Of a stretch of 40,824 nt of DNA, positions 33,454 through 40,824 are shown piece by piece (within the stretch, counting starts at the first letter, position 1; every line of letters starts with the position of its first letter). Below the pieces are notes generated by a model. The model was not told where the DNA came from, did not search any database, and was given only the letters and a program-made list of their open reading frames with translations. The stretch is from the NCBI GenBank assembly GCA_017384225.1, contig JAFNUD010000097.1, positions 1 through 40,824 of the forward strand, read 5' to 3'. Position numbers and translations under genes: made by a program. The stretch is from Paludibacteraceae bacterium (GTDB taxonomy: Bacteria; Bacteroidota; Bacteroidia; Bacteroidales; Paludibacteraceae).

Positions 33454-35859
33454 CTACAACTCCACCACGGTAATTCCTGCGCCACCACGGTCGGGATCGC
33501 CATCATGGAATGAGATATCACCTGTTTTGAGACGACGCATTGATCTCTGACGTTCTGCCAAATAGTCGCGTACTACTTGTTTGAGTGCGCCAGTACCTGT
33601 GCCATGCAAAATACTTACAATCTCAGCATTGACCATTAGCGCATCATCGATATAAGCAATCAACGTTTCCAACGCCTCATCTACACGCAAACCACGTATA
33701 TCCAATTCGCGAGAGAAAGAGAGTTTTTTCTTTCGAAGTTCATCTGCCACATTACTGGAAACAAAGCGATTAGCGAGTTTATCCCCAGCCCCTCTTGTAG
33801 TGGAAGAAAGATTATTTTCTTGGATAAGTTTAGCAGGATTCTTGGTGAGCATCTTGAGATCGCTCAAATCACGCAGTAGTTTATTCGAACGTTGTACACG
33901 CTTAGACGAGTGTACTTCGTTGGCGTGATTGGTAGCACTGTGTGAGCTACGCTTCGTTGGCGTGATAGGCTGCGTATTATTATCGATTTCCACTTTGAGT
34001 TTTTCGACTTTCTCTCGAGCTTGTTGCGTAGCTTTCTTTTCCGCTTTTGCCTCTTTAATTTCGCGAATAGTACGCTCAATAGTGGCATTACTTTTGCGCA
34101 ATAGATTTGCAGCCTGTTCGTTAGCTTCTTCCAAGATGGCTCGTTTCTTAGCCTTGATACCTGCCATCTGCTCCTCGTAGTGTGCAATTTTCTCTTCAAG
34201 ATGTTTCTCGCGTTGGCGGATATTTTGGCGTTTATTTTCCCAATAGCGTTTGTCACGTGCAATATCTTGCAGATGCTTATCGTAATCAATATGCTCTTCG
34301 CCAACAATATCAGTAGCACGTTGTATAATATTCTCAGGTAAGCCTATCTGTCGAGCTATCTCTACGGCAAAACTACTACCAGCTTGACCTATAGAGAGTT
34401 GAAAAAGAGGTTTAAGTTGCCCTCTATCATAGAGCATTGCGCCATTGATAACACCATCTGTTTGCTCAGCAAAGTGCTTGAGATTGCTATAGTGAGTTGT
34501 GATAACACCGTATGCCTTTTGCTCATTGAGTTGCGAGAGTACAGCTTCGGCTATCGCACCACCAATCATAGGCTCCGTACCAGTTCCAAACTCATCGATT
34601 AGCAACAAGGTCTTAGCATCGGCATAGCGCACAAAATGTTTCATATTACGCAGATGCGAAGAATAGGTAGAAAGGTCGTCTTCTATAGACTGTTCATCAC
34701 CGATATCAATTAGCAAATGATTGAATAATCCCATCTTGCTTGCCTCATGCATCGGCACAGGTAGTCCACACTGCAACATATATTGCAATATGGCTACGGT
34801 CTTTAGGCATACAGACTTTCCACCAGCGTTAGGACCACTGATAACGAGTATACGATTATCTGTAAGGCGAATCGTAAGAGGTACTACTGTCTTAGCTTGA
34901 CGGCGAAAATTGAGTAATAACACAGGGTGATATGCCTCACGCCAATCTATCATTGGCTTCTTGCTCAGTTCTGGCACTATCGCGTGCATATCAATAGCAA
35001 AGAGTGCTTTAGCCCGCAAAAAGTCCACTTCGCCCAGATAATCCTCCATTGCTAAAATAGCTGGTATTTCCGGACGAATCTGTGCTGTAGTCTCCATTAA
35101 TATACGAATACGCTCACGACGTTCCTCACCTTCTAATTCGCGTATGCGATTATTTGCCTCCACCACCTGTTGTGGTTCGATAAAGACAGTCTTACCTGTG
35201 GCAGATTCGTCGTGAACGATACCGCCAATTTTGCGCTTATAGGCAGGCGGAACTGGCAATACGAGTCGCCCCTCTCGCAAAGTGGGCGCTGCATCTTTAT
35301 CGAGAATGCCATCGGCTTGTGCTTGACGAAGAATTGCGTTCAGAGCACGAGAGACAGACCCTTGAGCAGCTCCTATCTCTTTGCGGATACGTGCTAATTC
35401 GGGAGATGCATTATCGCGCATCTTGCCATAGCGATCAAGGATATGGTCTATTAATGCAATCAATCGGATAGGCGAAGAAACAATAAAACAGGCGGATAGC
35501 AAAGGGTATTTCACCTTATCTATTGTATCGAAAAATCGCCCCAGTTGCGCGGAATAATCCAGCATTTTGCGTAGAGAGAAGAGTTCTGCTTCGTCCATGT
35601 ATAGTCCCTCAATGCGTATGCGAGAGAGTGCTTCGCGCAAATCATATATCTCACCGACGGGAAATGTCAAGGTGGGGTCTATTAGTATAGACATCATCTC
35701 GCGTGCTTGATTGAGCAGATCACGAACGGCAGAGTAATGTGTGAGCCACTGCATTGCATCCACGCGTTCTTTGCCGAGCGATGATGTGCAACATCCTTTC
35801 AGTCCATCTCTAATGACTTGAAAATCTATCTTATGTTCTATATTCCGAGGATATATCAT
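33454..35859 (-). CDS. mutS2: Endonuclease MutS2
   Basis: An 801-residue MutS2 protein. MutS2 acts on recombination intermediates and, in Bacillus, splits collided ribosomes. It has the MutS2 lever/clamp region (1-300), then ATPase Walker A ISGPNAGGKSVCLKTV (about 337-352), the DEQSIEDDLSTYSSHLRNM signature, Walker B LLLIDEFGTG (about 416) and ITTHYSNLK. A long Lys/Glu-rich coiled coil follows (about 510-620), then a KOW-like region, and a C-terminal Smr nuclease domain (about 720-801) with LDIRGLRVDEAL and HGTGTGAL. A Ser/His/Asn-rich stretch (about 620-650) separates coil and Smr. Length matches Bacteroidales homologues. It follows DUF721 by 146 bp without an obvious promoter. Confidence 0.96.
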   Translation of the reverse strand: MIYPRNIEHKIDFQVIRDGLKGCCTSSLGKERVDAMQWLTHYSAVRDLLNQAREMMSILIDPTLTFPVGEIYDLREALSRIRIEGLYMDEAELFSLRKMLDYSAQLGRFFDTIDKVKYPLLSACFIVSSPIRLIALIDHILDRYGKMRDNASPELARIRKEIGAAQGSVSRALNAILRQAQADGILDKDAAPTLREGRLVLPVPPAYKRKIGGIVHDESATGKTVFIEPQQVVEANNRIRELEGEERRERIRILMETTAQIRPEIPAILAMEDYLGEVDFLRAKALFAIDMHAIVPELSKKPMIDWREAYHPVLLLNFRRQAKTVVPLTIRLTDNRILVISGPNAGGKSVCLKTVAILQYMLQCGLPVPMHEASKMGLFNHLLIDIGDEQSIEDDLSTYSSHLRNMKHFVRYADAKTLLLIDEFGTGTEPMIGGAIAEAVLSQLNEQKAYGVITTHYSNLKHFAEQTDGVINGAMLYDRGQLKPLFQLSIGQAGSSFAVEIARQIGLPENIIQRATDIVGEEHIDYDKHLQDIARDKRYWENKRQNIRQREKHLEEKIAHYEEQMAGIKAKKRAILEEANEQAANLLRKSNATIERTIREIKEAKAEKKATQQAREKVEKLKVEIDNNTQPITPTKRSSHSATNHANEVHSSKRVQRSNKLLRDLSDLKMLTKNPAKLIQENNLSSTTRGAGDKLANRFVSSNVADELRKKKLSFSRELDIRGLRVDEALETLIAYIDDALMVNAEIVSILHGTGTGALKQVVRDYLAERQRSMRRLKTGDISFHDGDPDRGGAGITVVEL

Positions 35860-36005
35860 TTCCTTTGTTGATAGTGTAACGTGTAAAGATAGGTTGAGCT
35901 CACACTGATCGCACAGATTGGTTTGGATAGTTTAGATGTCGTGAGCAGCTTGCTGCGAGCAGGATATATAGTTAGTCTCCTTTGTAGGAAGTCTGGAGGA
36001 TTCCC

Positions 36006-36308
36006 CTATCCTAACAATCGAATATCTTTCAGCACTTTTGCGCCAACGGATTCGTTCAGTTTACGCACTAGGTCAAAACGAATATCAAAGAGTTGTGAAC
36101 GTAAAGCAGCAGAATGAATATGCACATTGAGTACGCCATTCTTCACTTCGCTTTTGTCTATATATTGCATCACAGTCTGTCCTAACACCTTAGGCAAAAG
36201 CGCTACAATCTTGCGCTCCAATAGCGGTTGTTCTAATTCAGAACCATGTATAAATTCTGCCAACAGATCACCTATTGCGCGTGCTTTATGTATCTCTCTA
36301 TCTGCCAT
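36006..36308 (-). CDS. DUF721 (DciA-like) protein
   Basis: A 100-residue protein with the DUF721 fold pattern: an N-terminal helix, then ALLPKVLGQTVMQYIDKSEV, NGVLNVHIHSAALRSQLFDI and a C-terminal amphipathic strand-helix. The short form lacks the C-terminal extension of actinobacterial members. DciA relatives load the replicative helicase in bacteria without DnaC/DnaI, so a replication role is plausible for this short type but unproven. Its ATG (36308) directly follows the TAA of the glucosaminidase gene with no gap, so the two are co-translated or coupled. Confidence 0.85.
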   Translation of the reverse strand: MADREIHKARAIGDLLAEFIHGSELEQPLLERKIVALLPKVLGQTVMQYIDKSEVKNGVLNVHIHSAALRSQLFDIRFDLVRKLNESVGAKVLKDIRLLG

Positions 36309-37289
36309 TTATCGCAAAGACAATCGTTGATGAGTAGTCAGTTCGGTGCCATAAGGTATGCCATTGAGTTTGTATAAGCTCTTCAGTTTGATACCATATT
36401 TTTGTGCGATATCCCATGCTGTTTCATTGCCACGGAAATAGTAGGTTGCATATCGACGTTCAGCACGATTCTTTTTGGGATAGATATAGACAATATCACC
36501 TTCTTGAAGTTCGCGGATATCCAATGCGTCGTTACACTTGCGCAGCGTACGTTCGTACATATTCAAGAATAATGCCAACGAAGCATAGGTTTCATTGGGT
36601 CCAGCTACTACATATCGCACACCATTGCGATAGCCAGAACGATGGTTGTGGAACAGTTCTAAATCCTCCATCGCAGGCATCGTATAATCCGCTACGGGTT
36701 CTTGCTCTGCGAAGGCTATATTAGTGGCGTCTTCTTTGGTGAAAGTTTTTTTTTTACTATCCGATTTAGATTTCACAAGACTTTTATCAGAAGCCAATTT
36801 ATCCAATTCATATAATTCTATTATACGAATTAATTTTTCTGGATACTTAGGGTCAGTAGCATAACCACAATCTTTCAGGCCACGGGCCCAATTCTTATAG
36901 TCATTCACCGAAAGTGCAAATAGACGCTCATAATGTTTGCGTTTTAAGAATAGTGAGTGATCCTCATATGAGTCTGCTACGTCTGCATATTTGCGAAAAC
37001 ACTCATTCGTACGGTTATCGCCATACTTATATGTCTTTCCAGGCCAATCAGATGTGCATTTGATACCAAAGTGATTATTGGCTTTCACTGCCAATTCTGA
37101 TTTTCCCGCAGCAGACTCCAAGATAGCTTGTGCCATCGTAATTGAAGCAGGAATAGCATGCTTGCGTTGTTGCTCAATAGCTATCTGACGATACTGCTCT
37201 ATATATGCCTCGTATGCAGCATTTTTTGACTGTGCCCATATTGCAATGCTCAGGCATGATAACACGACAAAGGAGAATATCTTTTTCAT
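36309..37289 (-). CDS. Secreted N-acetylglucosaminidase (GH73/FlgJ-like) with LysM domains
   Basis: A 326-residue peptidoglycan hydrolase. It has a signal peptide MKKIFSFVVLSCLSIAIWAQ and a glucosaminidase domain (about 25-165) with IPASITMAQAILESAAGKSE (catalytic Glu in ILES), NNHFGIKCTSDW, FRKYADVADSYEDHSLFL and GLKDCGYATDPKYPEKL. A Lys/Ser-rich linker is followed by two LysM-like modules (about 220-272 and 280-325; GNETAWDIAQKYGIKLKSLY). It cuts between GlcNAc and MurNAc in the periplasm and may act in cell separation or wall remodelling. The frame opens at 37349, but the promoter at 37307-37338 and the signal peptide fix ATG 37289. It is directly joined to DUF721. Confidence 0.93.
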   Translation of the reverse strand: MKKIFSFVVLSCLSIAIWAQSKNAAYEAYIEQYRQIAIEQQRKHAIPASITMAQAILESAAGKSELAVKANNHFGIKCTSDWPGKTYKYGDNRTNECFRKYADVADSYEDHSLFLKRKHYERLFALSVNDYKNWARGLKDCGYATDPKYPEKLIRIIELYELDKLASDKSLVKSKSDSKKKTFTKEDATNIAFAEQEPVADYTMPAMEDLELFHNHRSGYRNGVRYVVAGPNETYASLALFLNMYERTLRKCNDALDIRELQEGDIVYIYPKKNRAERRYATYYFRGNETAWDIAQKYGIKLKSLYKLNGIPYGTELTTHQRLSLR

Positions 37290-37306
37290 ATCATATAATT
37301 TTGCCG

Positions 37307-37338
37307 CAAAGGTAGTAAAAAAAAAACAAATATGCAAC
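37307..37338 (-). promoter_or_regulatory. Glucosaminidase promoter
   Basis: Minus strand: GTTG (37335-37338, weak match), 20 bp, TACCTTTG (37307-37314). The leader is about 10-12 nt. It is back to back with the plus-strand promoter at 37343-37374. Confidence 0.7.
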
Positions 37339-37342
37339 TTTT

Positions 37343-37374
37343 TTTGCAAATATACTTTTTTTATAGTACTTTTG
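37343..37374 (+). promoter_or_regulatory. Promoter of the lipoprotein gene
   Basis: TTTG (37343-37346), 20 bp, TACTTTTG (37367-37374). The upstream boxes of this and the divergent promoter are only 4 bp apart, so the two could compete for polymerase. Confidence 0.75.
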
Positions 37375-37418
37375 CACGAAATTTGTAAAACAACACCATA
37401 AACATACTCATTATTCTT

Positions 37419-37871
37419 ATGAAAAAAGTTTTATTTTTGCTATTATGTACAGCCCTTACAGGATGTTCGTTCCACACTATTTCTAATGTATCGCAACAAA
37501 CGATAGACGTGCATGTACGTGTATCAGATTGGCAATATACTAACATGATAGACAATAACTATTTCCGTTGTGTGATAGATATGCCAGAAATTACATCCCA
37601 CGTATTTAACCAAGGTGAAGTACAAGTTTATCGTGTATTTAACCGAAATACAGCAGATGCATTCAAACACGTTTTACCAGATGTATTTCATCAAAAAGAA
37701 GTTCTTAACGGTGAAACATTTTTATATACAACTACAGTTGATTGTCTTTATGGTATAGGTTGGTTGGAATTCAACTATCGTGTCAGCGATTTCGTTTACG
37801 ACAACGGCAATTATGGAGATTTTGCTCCTAAAGCTATGGATTTTAGCATTGTAATTACCAAATCATATTGA
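37419..37871 (+). CDS. Putative lipoprotein of unknown function
   Basis: A 150-residue protein with a lipoprotein signal MKKVLFLLLCTALTGC: the lipobox LTGC places the lipidated Cys at residue 16. The rest is beta-rich and aromatic (VRVSDWQYTNMIDNNYFRCV, DMPEITSHVFNQGEVQVYRV, TTVDCLYGIGWLEFNYRVSD), with no catalytic motif that I recognise. It resembles small Bacteroidetes hypothetical lipoproteins. It has its own promoter. The next gene's ATG is 8 bp after the stop; a TTG start would even overlap the stop. Confidence 0.82.
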   Translation: MKKVLFLLLCTALTGCSFHTISNVSQQTIDVHVRVSDWQYTNMIDNNYFRCVIDMPEITSHVFNQGEVQVYRVFNRNTADAFKHVLPDVFHQKEVLNGETFLYTTTVDCLYGIGWLEFNYRVSDFVYDNGNYGDFAPKAMDFSIVITKSY

Positions 37872-37879
37872 TTATAGCT

Positions 37880-39085
37880 ATGTTTAATAGCCCAGCGCTG
37901 CTATCGCTCATTCACGAGCATCTGCATGACGATGTGCAACAATTGGCATTGCAACGTAATCGGTTTCCGCAATTGTCGGATGCCGATTTCCGTTTTCTAT
38001 TGCAGCAGATAGAAGGACGTCAACGTACTATGCACAAGCTACCTTCTTTTGCGCAAATACCAGATTGGTGGTATCCTGTTCGTCTATCTTGCGAGCAGTG
38101 CTCTAGCGAGGCAACAGCGAAGTACAAGGCAAGCTTGTTGAGGCGAGCAATTAGCAATGAACAACGAGATTTAGCATCTATCCTTATTGATCTTACGGCA
38201 GGTTATGGTGTGGACACGTATTTTATGTCGGAGTACGTGCAAGAAGCGCATTATATAGAGCGCAATGCAGATCTATGTAGTATTGCGCGCCACAATTTCG
38301 CTCTTCAACGTCCGCATATTCAAGTACACAATACCACCGCTGAAGTATTCCTTGCCTCATTACCTGCTGCTGATAGCCACTTGTCCTATCGCATTATCTT
38401 CCTTGATCCAGCCCGAAGAAGTCAATCGGGAAATAAAGTCTTTCGCATAGAAGACTGCGAACCTAATGTATTAACAATGCTACCCACCCTTCGCGCCAAC
38501 GCAAATAGAATAATGATTAAATTCAGCCCTATGCTGGATATCACAGCCGCATTACGGGCATTGGGACAAGACTGGGATACGCATATTGTAGCTCTCAATA
38601 ACGAGGTAAAGGAAATACTATTCTTCACAGGAACAGGATCTATATCCGCCGTAAATATCCATGCAGGACAAATGGATACATTCTCTTTTACTGAGCAAGA
38701 GGAAAAATCAGTGGTAGCTATTATTGCACCAACAATAAAAAAATATCTCTACGAACCCAATGCGGCTATAATCAAAGCGGGTGCATATCGTTTAATTTGT
38801 CAACGATATGCTTTGGAAAAATTGGATACAAACACGCACCTCTATACCTCCGACACTTTCCTACCCAACTTCCCAGGTCGTATATGGCAGGTGCAAGAAG
38901 TGCTCACTAAACACTCGACACCAAACGCAGAACTCAAATACAGCATTATCTCGCGCAACTATCCGCTATCCCCAGAGCAATTACGTAAGAAACTCAAGTT
39001 GCAAGATGGCGATGATCAGTATATCATAGGTGCTCGCCACCAAGGCAAACCCCTACTAATCCTTGCTTCGCGGATTATGGTATAA
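37880..39085 (+). CDS. THUMP-like domain class I SAM methyltransferase
   Basis: A 401-residue protein like the P. gingivalis PG_1098 group. The N-terminal helical part (LLSLIHEHLHDDVQQLALQR) precedes a Rossmann methyltransferase domain (about 85-240): DLTAGYGVDTYFMSEYV is motif I, YIERNADLCSIARHNF motif II, and RIIFLDPARRSQSGNKVF the catalytic-loop region. A THUMP-like/ferredoxin-like domain follows (about 285-400), with YLYEPNAAIIKAGAYRLIC and SRNYPLSPEQLRKKLKLQDG. The DPAR motif resembles those of RNA or DNA base methyltransferases; the target is unknown. ATG 37880 is preferred over TTG 37868. A bidirectional terminator follows. Confidence 0.9.
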   Translation: MFNSPALLSLIHEHLHDDVQQLALQRNRFPQLSDADFRFLLQQIEGRQRTMHKLPSFAQIPDWWYPVRLSCEQCSSEATAKYKASLLRRAISNEQRDLASILIDLTAGYGVDTYFMSEYVQEAHYIERNADLCSIARHNFALQRPHIQVHNTTAEVFLASLPAADSHLSYRIIFLDPARRSQSGNKVFRIEDCEPNVLTMLPTLRANANRIMIKFSPMLDITAALRALGQDWDTHIVALNNEVKEILFFTGTGSISAVNIHAGQMDTFSFTEQEEKSVVAIIAPTIKKYLYEPNAAIIKAGAYRLICQRYALEKLDTNTHLYTSDTFLPNFPGRIWQVQEVLTKHSTPNAELKYSIISRNYPLSPEQLRKKLKLQDGDDQYIIGARHQGKPLLILASRIMV

Positions 39086-39104
39086 GGTAGGGAAAGCACA
39101 AACT

Positions 39105-39137
39105 AAAAAAATGACTCCCGCTGAGGGAGTCATTTTT
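39105..39137. terminator. Bidirectional intrinsic terminator
   Basis: ATGACTCCC (39111-39119), loop GCTGA, GGGAGTCAT (39125-39133), flanked by six A on the left and a T-run on the right. It works for both the methyltransferase gene (plus) and the acyl-CoA ligase gene (minus), whose stop is 2 bp away. Confidence 0.92.
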
Positions 39138-39138
39138 A

Positions 39139-40791
39139 TTACTTATACATAAATCGCTTAATACTGCGTTTAGGCGTCTTTTCAAACTCTTTCTCTACCA
39201 ACTCAATCGCTGTCACTTGGCTATAGTTTGGCAACATCTTGTTGACTTTCAGCACATTCTCCTTCATCACTTGCGCTACGGTTTTGCCTTGCAGCACTTC
39301 CGCCTTAGCCAATGAAGGATCTGAATATACCAACGCCACTAATTTATGTTCACGATCCACTACCACAGACTCGGTCACGAGAGGTAGGCTATTGAGTTTA
39401 TCCTCAATCTCCTCTGGGTAGATGTTTTGTCCGTTAGGGCTGAGCAGCATATTCTTGCTACGACCGCGCAAGAAGAGATTGCCTTCCTTGTCAATGATAC
39501 CCAAGTCACCTGTGCGCATCCATCCATCCTCGGTGAATGCCTCTTTGGAAGCTTGCTCGTTCTTGTAGTAACCACTCATCACATTCACGCCATATACCTG
39601 TACCTCACCCTCTTTCTTGGTGGGGTCTTCTGAGTCAACACGGATTTGCATACCTGGGATTACCTTACCACAAGAGCGATATGCATATTTATCCCAATCT
39701 TCGTAACTAATCAAGGGCGCGCACTCGGTCATACCATAACCAACGCAGTATGGAAAGTGCATTTGCTTCATACAGATCTCGACCTCTTCGTTGAGTGCTG
39801 CGCCACCGATAATCAAAAAGCGCAGATTGCCGCCAAATGCAGTCAAAAGTGTATTGCGCACTTTCTTGTGAATCAACTTGTTAATCAGCGGAATATTCCA
39901 CAGGACTTTCATCGCAGGTTTCTTTATCACAGGTAGCACCTTGCCCTTGATGATCTTCTCTATTACCAACGGTACAGTAAGGATCATAAATGGATGCACC
40001 TGAGCAAATGCTTTCATCAATGTAGTTGGGGTTGGTGCTTTGGTCAAGAAATATACTTCAGCACCATCACAGACTTGATACAAGAATTCAAACATCAAGC
40101 CAAACATATGGGCAATAGGGAGCATTGACATCACTTTATCGCCTGGCTTGTGAGGAATCTTTTTCACCGCAAAGTCAATGTTTCCACTCAAGTTTTTGTG
40201 TGTCAACATGACACCTTTGGGATTACCTGTAGAACCAGAAGTATAATTGAGCAATGCCAAATCATCGTGGTTATCGGTAGGATAATTCACATGTTCTTTA
40301 CTAAATCCATTTGGAAAGGCCTCTGCAAATGCATTATCTACTTGTGCATATGCTTTTTCAACTTCTTCTGTGGCAGCATATTGTAAGCTGAAGTCGTCCA
40401 TAAATACCAATGCAGTCAAGCCTGGCATATTCTTGGCATCGATCTTCTTCAACACATTAGGACCCGTATAAAGCAATTTTGCCTCTGAGTGATTAACCAA
40501 AGCCTCTACACCTTCGCCTGTAAAATCAGGCAAAATGCTTACTGCCACAGCCTTATAGGTTTCCACAGCCAAGAATGTCACACCCCAATTAGAGCAGTTA
40601 CGTCCACACAATGCAATCTTATCCCCCTCTTTGATCCCCAACAAACGGAACGTTGTGTGCAAACGTGCAATTTGCGCAGCCATCTCACCATATGTGTATT
40701 GGGTTGCGCCATCCAAATCTTTCATCGCCAAATCAGACCACTTTGTTTTGATCGTATTTTGGAGATAAGCTAAGTAATGTTTTAATTCCAT
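39139..40791 (-). CDS. Long-chain fatty acid-CoA ligase (AMP-binding)
   Basis: A 550-residue adenylate-forming enzyme that activates fatty acids to acyl-CoA through an acyl-AMP. Motifs: the P-loop-like LNYTSGSTGNPKGVMLTHKN (about 179-198), YGMTECAPLISYEDWDKYAY (A5), WMRTGDLGIIDKEGNLFLRG (A7/A8) and the catalytic-Lys end FEKTPKRSIKRFMYK. There is no signal peptide; membrane association is typical for the family. Length fits the short Bacteroidetes FadD-like group. Acyl-ACP synthetase activity is possible, because many Bacteroidales lack a full beta-oxidation pathway. Bases 40792-40824 upstream are AT-rich and too short to show a promoter. Confidence 0.93.
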   Translation of the reverse strand: MELKHYLAYLQNTIKTKWSDLAMKDLDGATQYTYGEMAAQIARLHTTFRLLGIKEGDKIALCGRNCSNWGVTFLAVETYKAVAVSILPDFTGEGVEALVNHSEAKLLYTGPNVLKKIDAKNMPGLTALVFMDDFSLQYAATEEVEKAYAQVDNAFAEAFPNGFSKEHVNYPTDNHDDLALLNYTSGSTGNPKGVMLTHKNLSGNIDFAVKKIPHKPGDKVMSMLPIAHMFGLMFEFLYQVCDGAEVYFLTKAPTPTTLMKAFAQVHPFMILTVPLVIEKIIKGKVLPVIKKPAMKVLWNIPLINKLIHKKVRNTLLTAFGGNLRFLIIGGAALNEEVEICMKQMHFPYCVGYGMTECAPLISYEDWDKYAYRSCGKVIPGMQIRVDSEDPTKKEGEVQVYGVNVMSGYYKNEQASKEAFTEDGWMRTGDLGIIDKEGNLFLRGRSKNMLLSPNGQNIYPEEIEDKLNSLPLVTESVVVDREHKLVALVYSDPSLAKAEVLQGKTVAQVMKENVLKVNKMLPNYSQVTAIELVEKEFEKTPKRSIKRFMYK

Positions 40792-40824
40792 AATAAATTT
40801 GTATTTATTTGTTATTACGCTCTC

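Noticed and set aside
35941-36000. A CTCC...GGAG pair and a GCAG-CTTG-CTGC hairpin between DUF721 and mutS2, resembling the nusA/infB spacers
   Set aside because: Stems are only 4 bp, the 18-mer is not present and there is no TTGCCG partner. Probably chance.

Overview
The window is chromosomal DNA from a member of the order Bacteroidales (phylum Bacteroidota). The grounds are: nine promoters fit the Bacteroidetes pattern (a TTTG-like box, exactly 20 bp, then TAnnTTTG); start codons lack Shine-Dalgarno sequences; there is a CHU_C/gliding-type C-terminal domain and short type IX secretion-like C-terminal tails; PGDH is the short form with Lys in place of the catalytic His; and there is a 29-residue AURKAIP1/COX24-domain protein. 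I cannot place it to genus. No tRNA, rRNA, CRISPR array, transposase or prophage gene was seen. Most of the window is core genome.

Layout. (1) 1-3945, minus strand: rimP-nusA-infB, with infB cut by the window edge. A promoter and a 5'-terminal hairpin precede rimP. The two spacers inside this operon are unusually structured. (2) 3982-10871, minus: bactofilin, DUF1015 protein, OmpH/Skp-like chaperone, a polyprenyl-phosphate sugar transferase, a Wzi-like outer-membrane barrel and a GT2 glycosyltransferase. This looks like one long envelope/polysaccharide transcription unit. (3) 10945-16643, minus: gyrA, TPR protein, ruvX, def, mntP. (4) 16836-25792, plus: SpoU methyltransferase, a secreted GDPD fused to extra domains, a secreted OB-fold protein, an aspartate aminotransferase, then (own promoter) a small barrel protein and tex. 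(5) 25940-31098, minus: serA, a CHU_C protein, a CBM9-like protein (these three coupled by ATGA overlaps) and an M3 peptidase. (6) 31166-33367, minus: HU, the COX24-domain peptide, a terminator, then rng. (7) 33454-37338, minus: glucosaminidase/LysM protein, DUF721 protein, mutS2. (8) 37343-39085, plus: a lipoprotein and a THUMP-like methyltransferase. (9) 39139-40791, minus: an acyl-CoA ligase.

How the genes work together. Regions 1, 3 and 6 hold transcription, translation, DNA topology and RNA decay functions. Region 2 builds and exports surface glycan. Regions 4 and 5 mix central metabolism (Asp aminotransferase, PGDH) with secreted proteins that carry type IX-type tails.

The signal I consider most unusual is in the rimP-nusA-infB spacers. 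Both begin, 21-26 nt after the upstream stop codon, with the same 18-bp palindrome. Both end with nearly the same sequence abutting the next start codon. The loop of the palindrome is perfectly complementary (6 nt) to a hexamer at about -10 to -15 of that start. The nusA-infB spacer is otherwise a string of tiny GC-rich hairpins. Other points of note are a genomic repeat read in frame inside Tex, a terminator directly ahead of the rng start codon, and strand-specific 5'-end hairpins.
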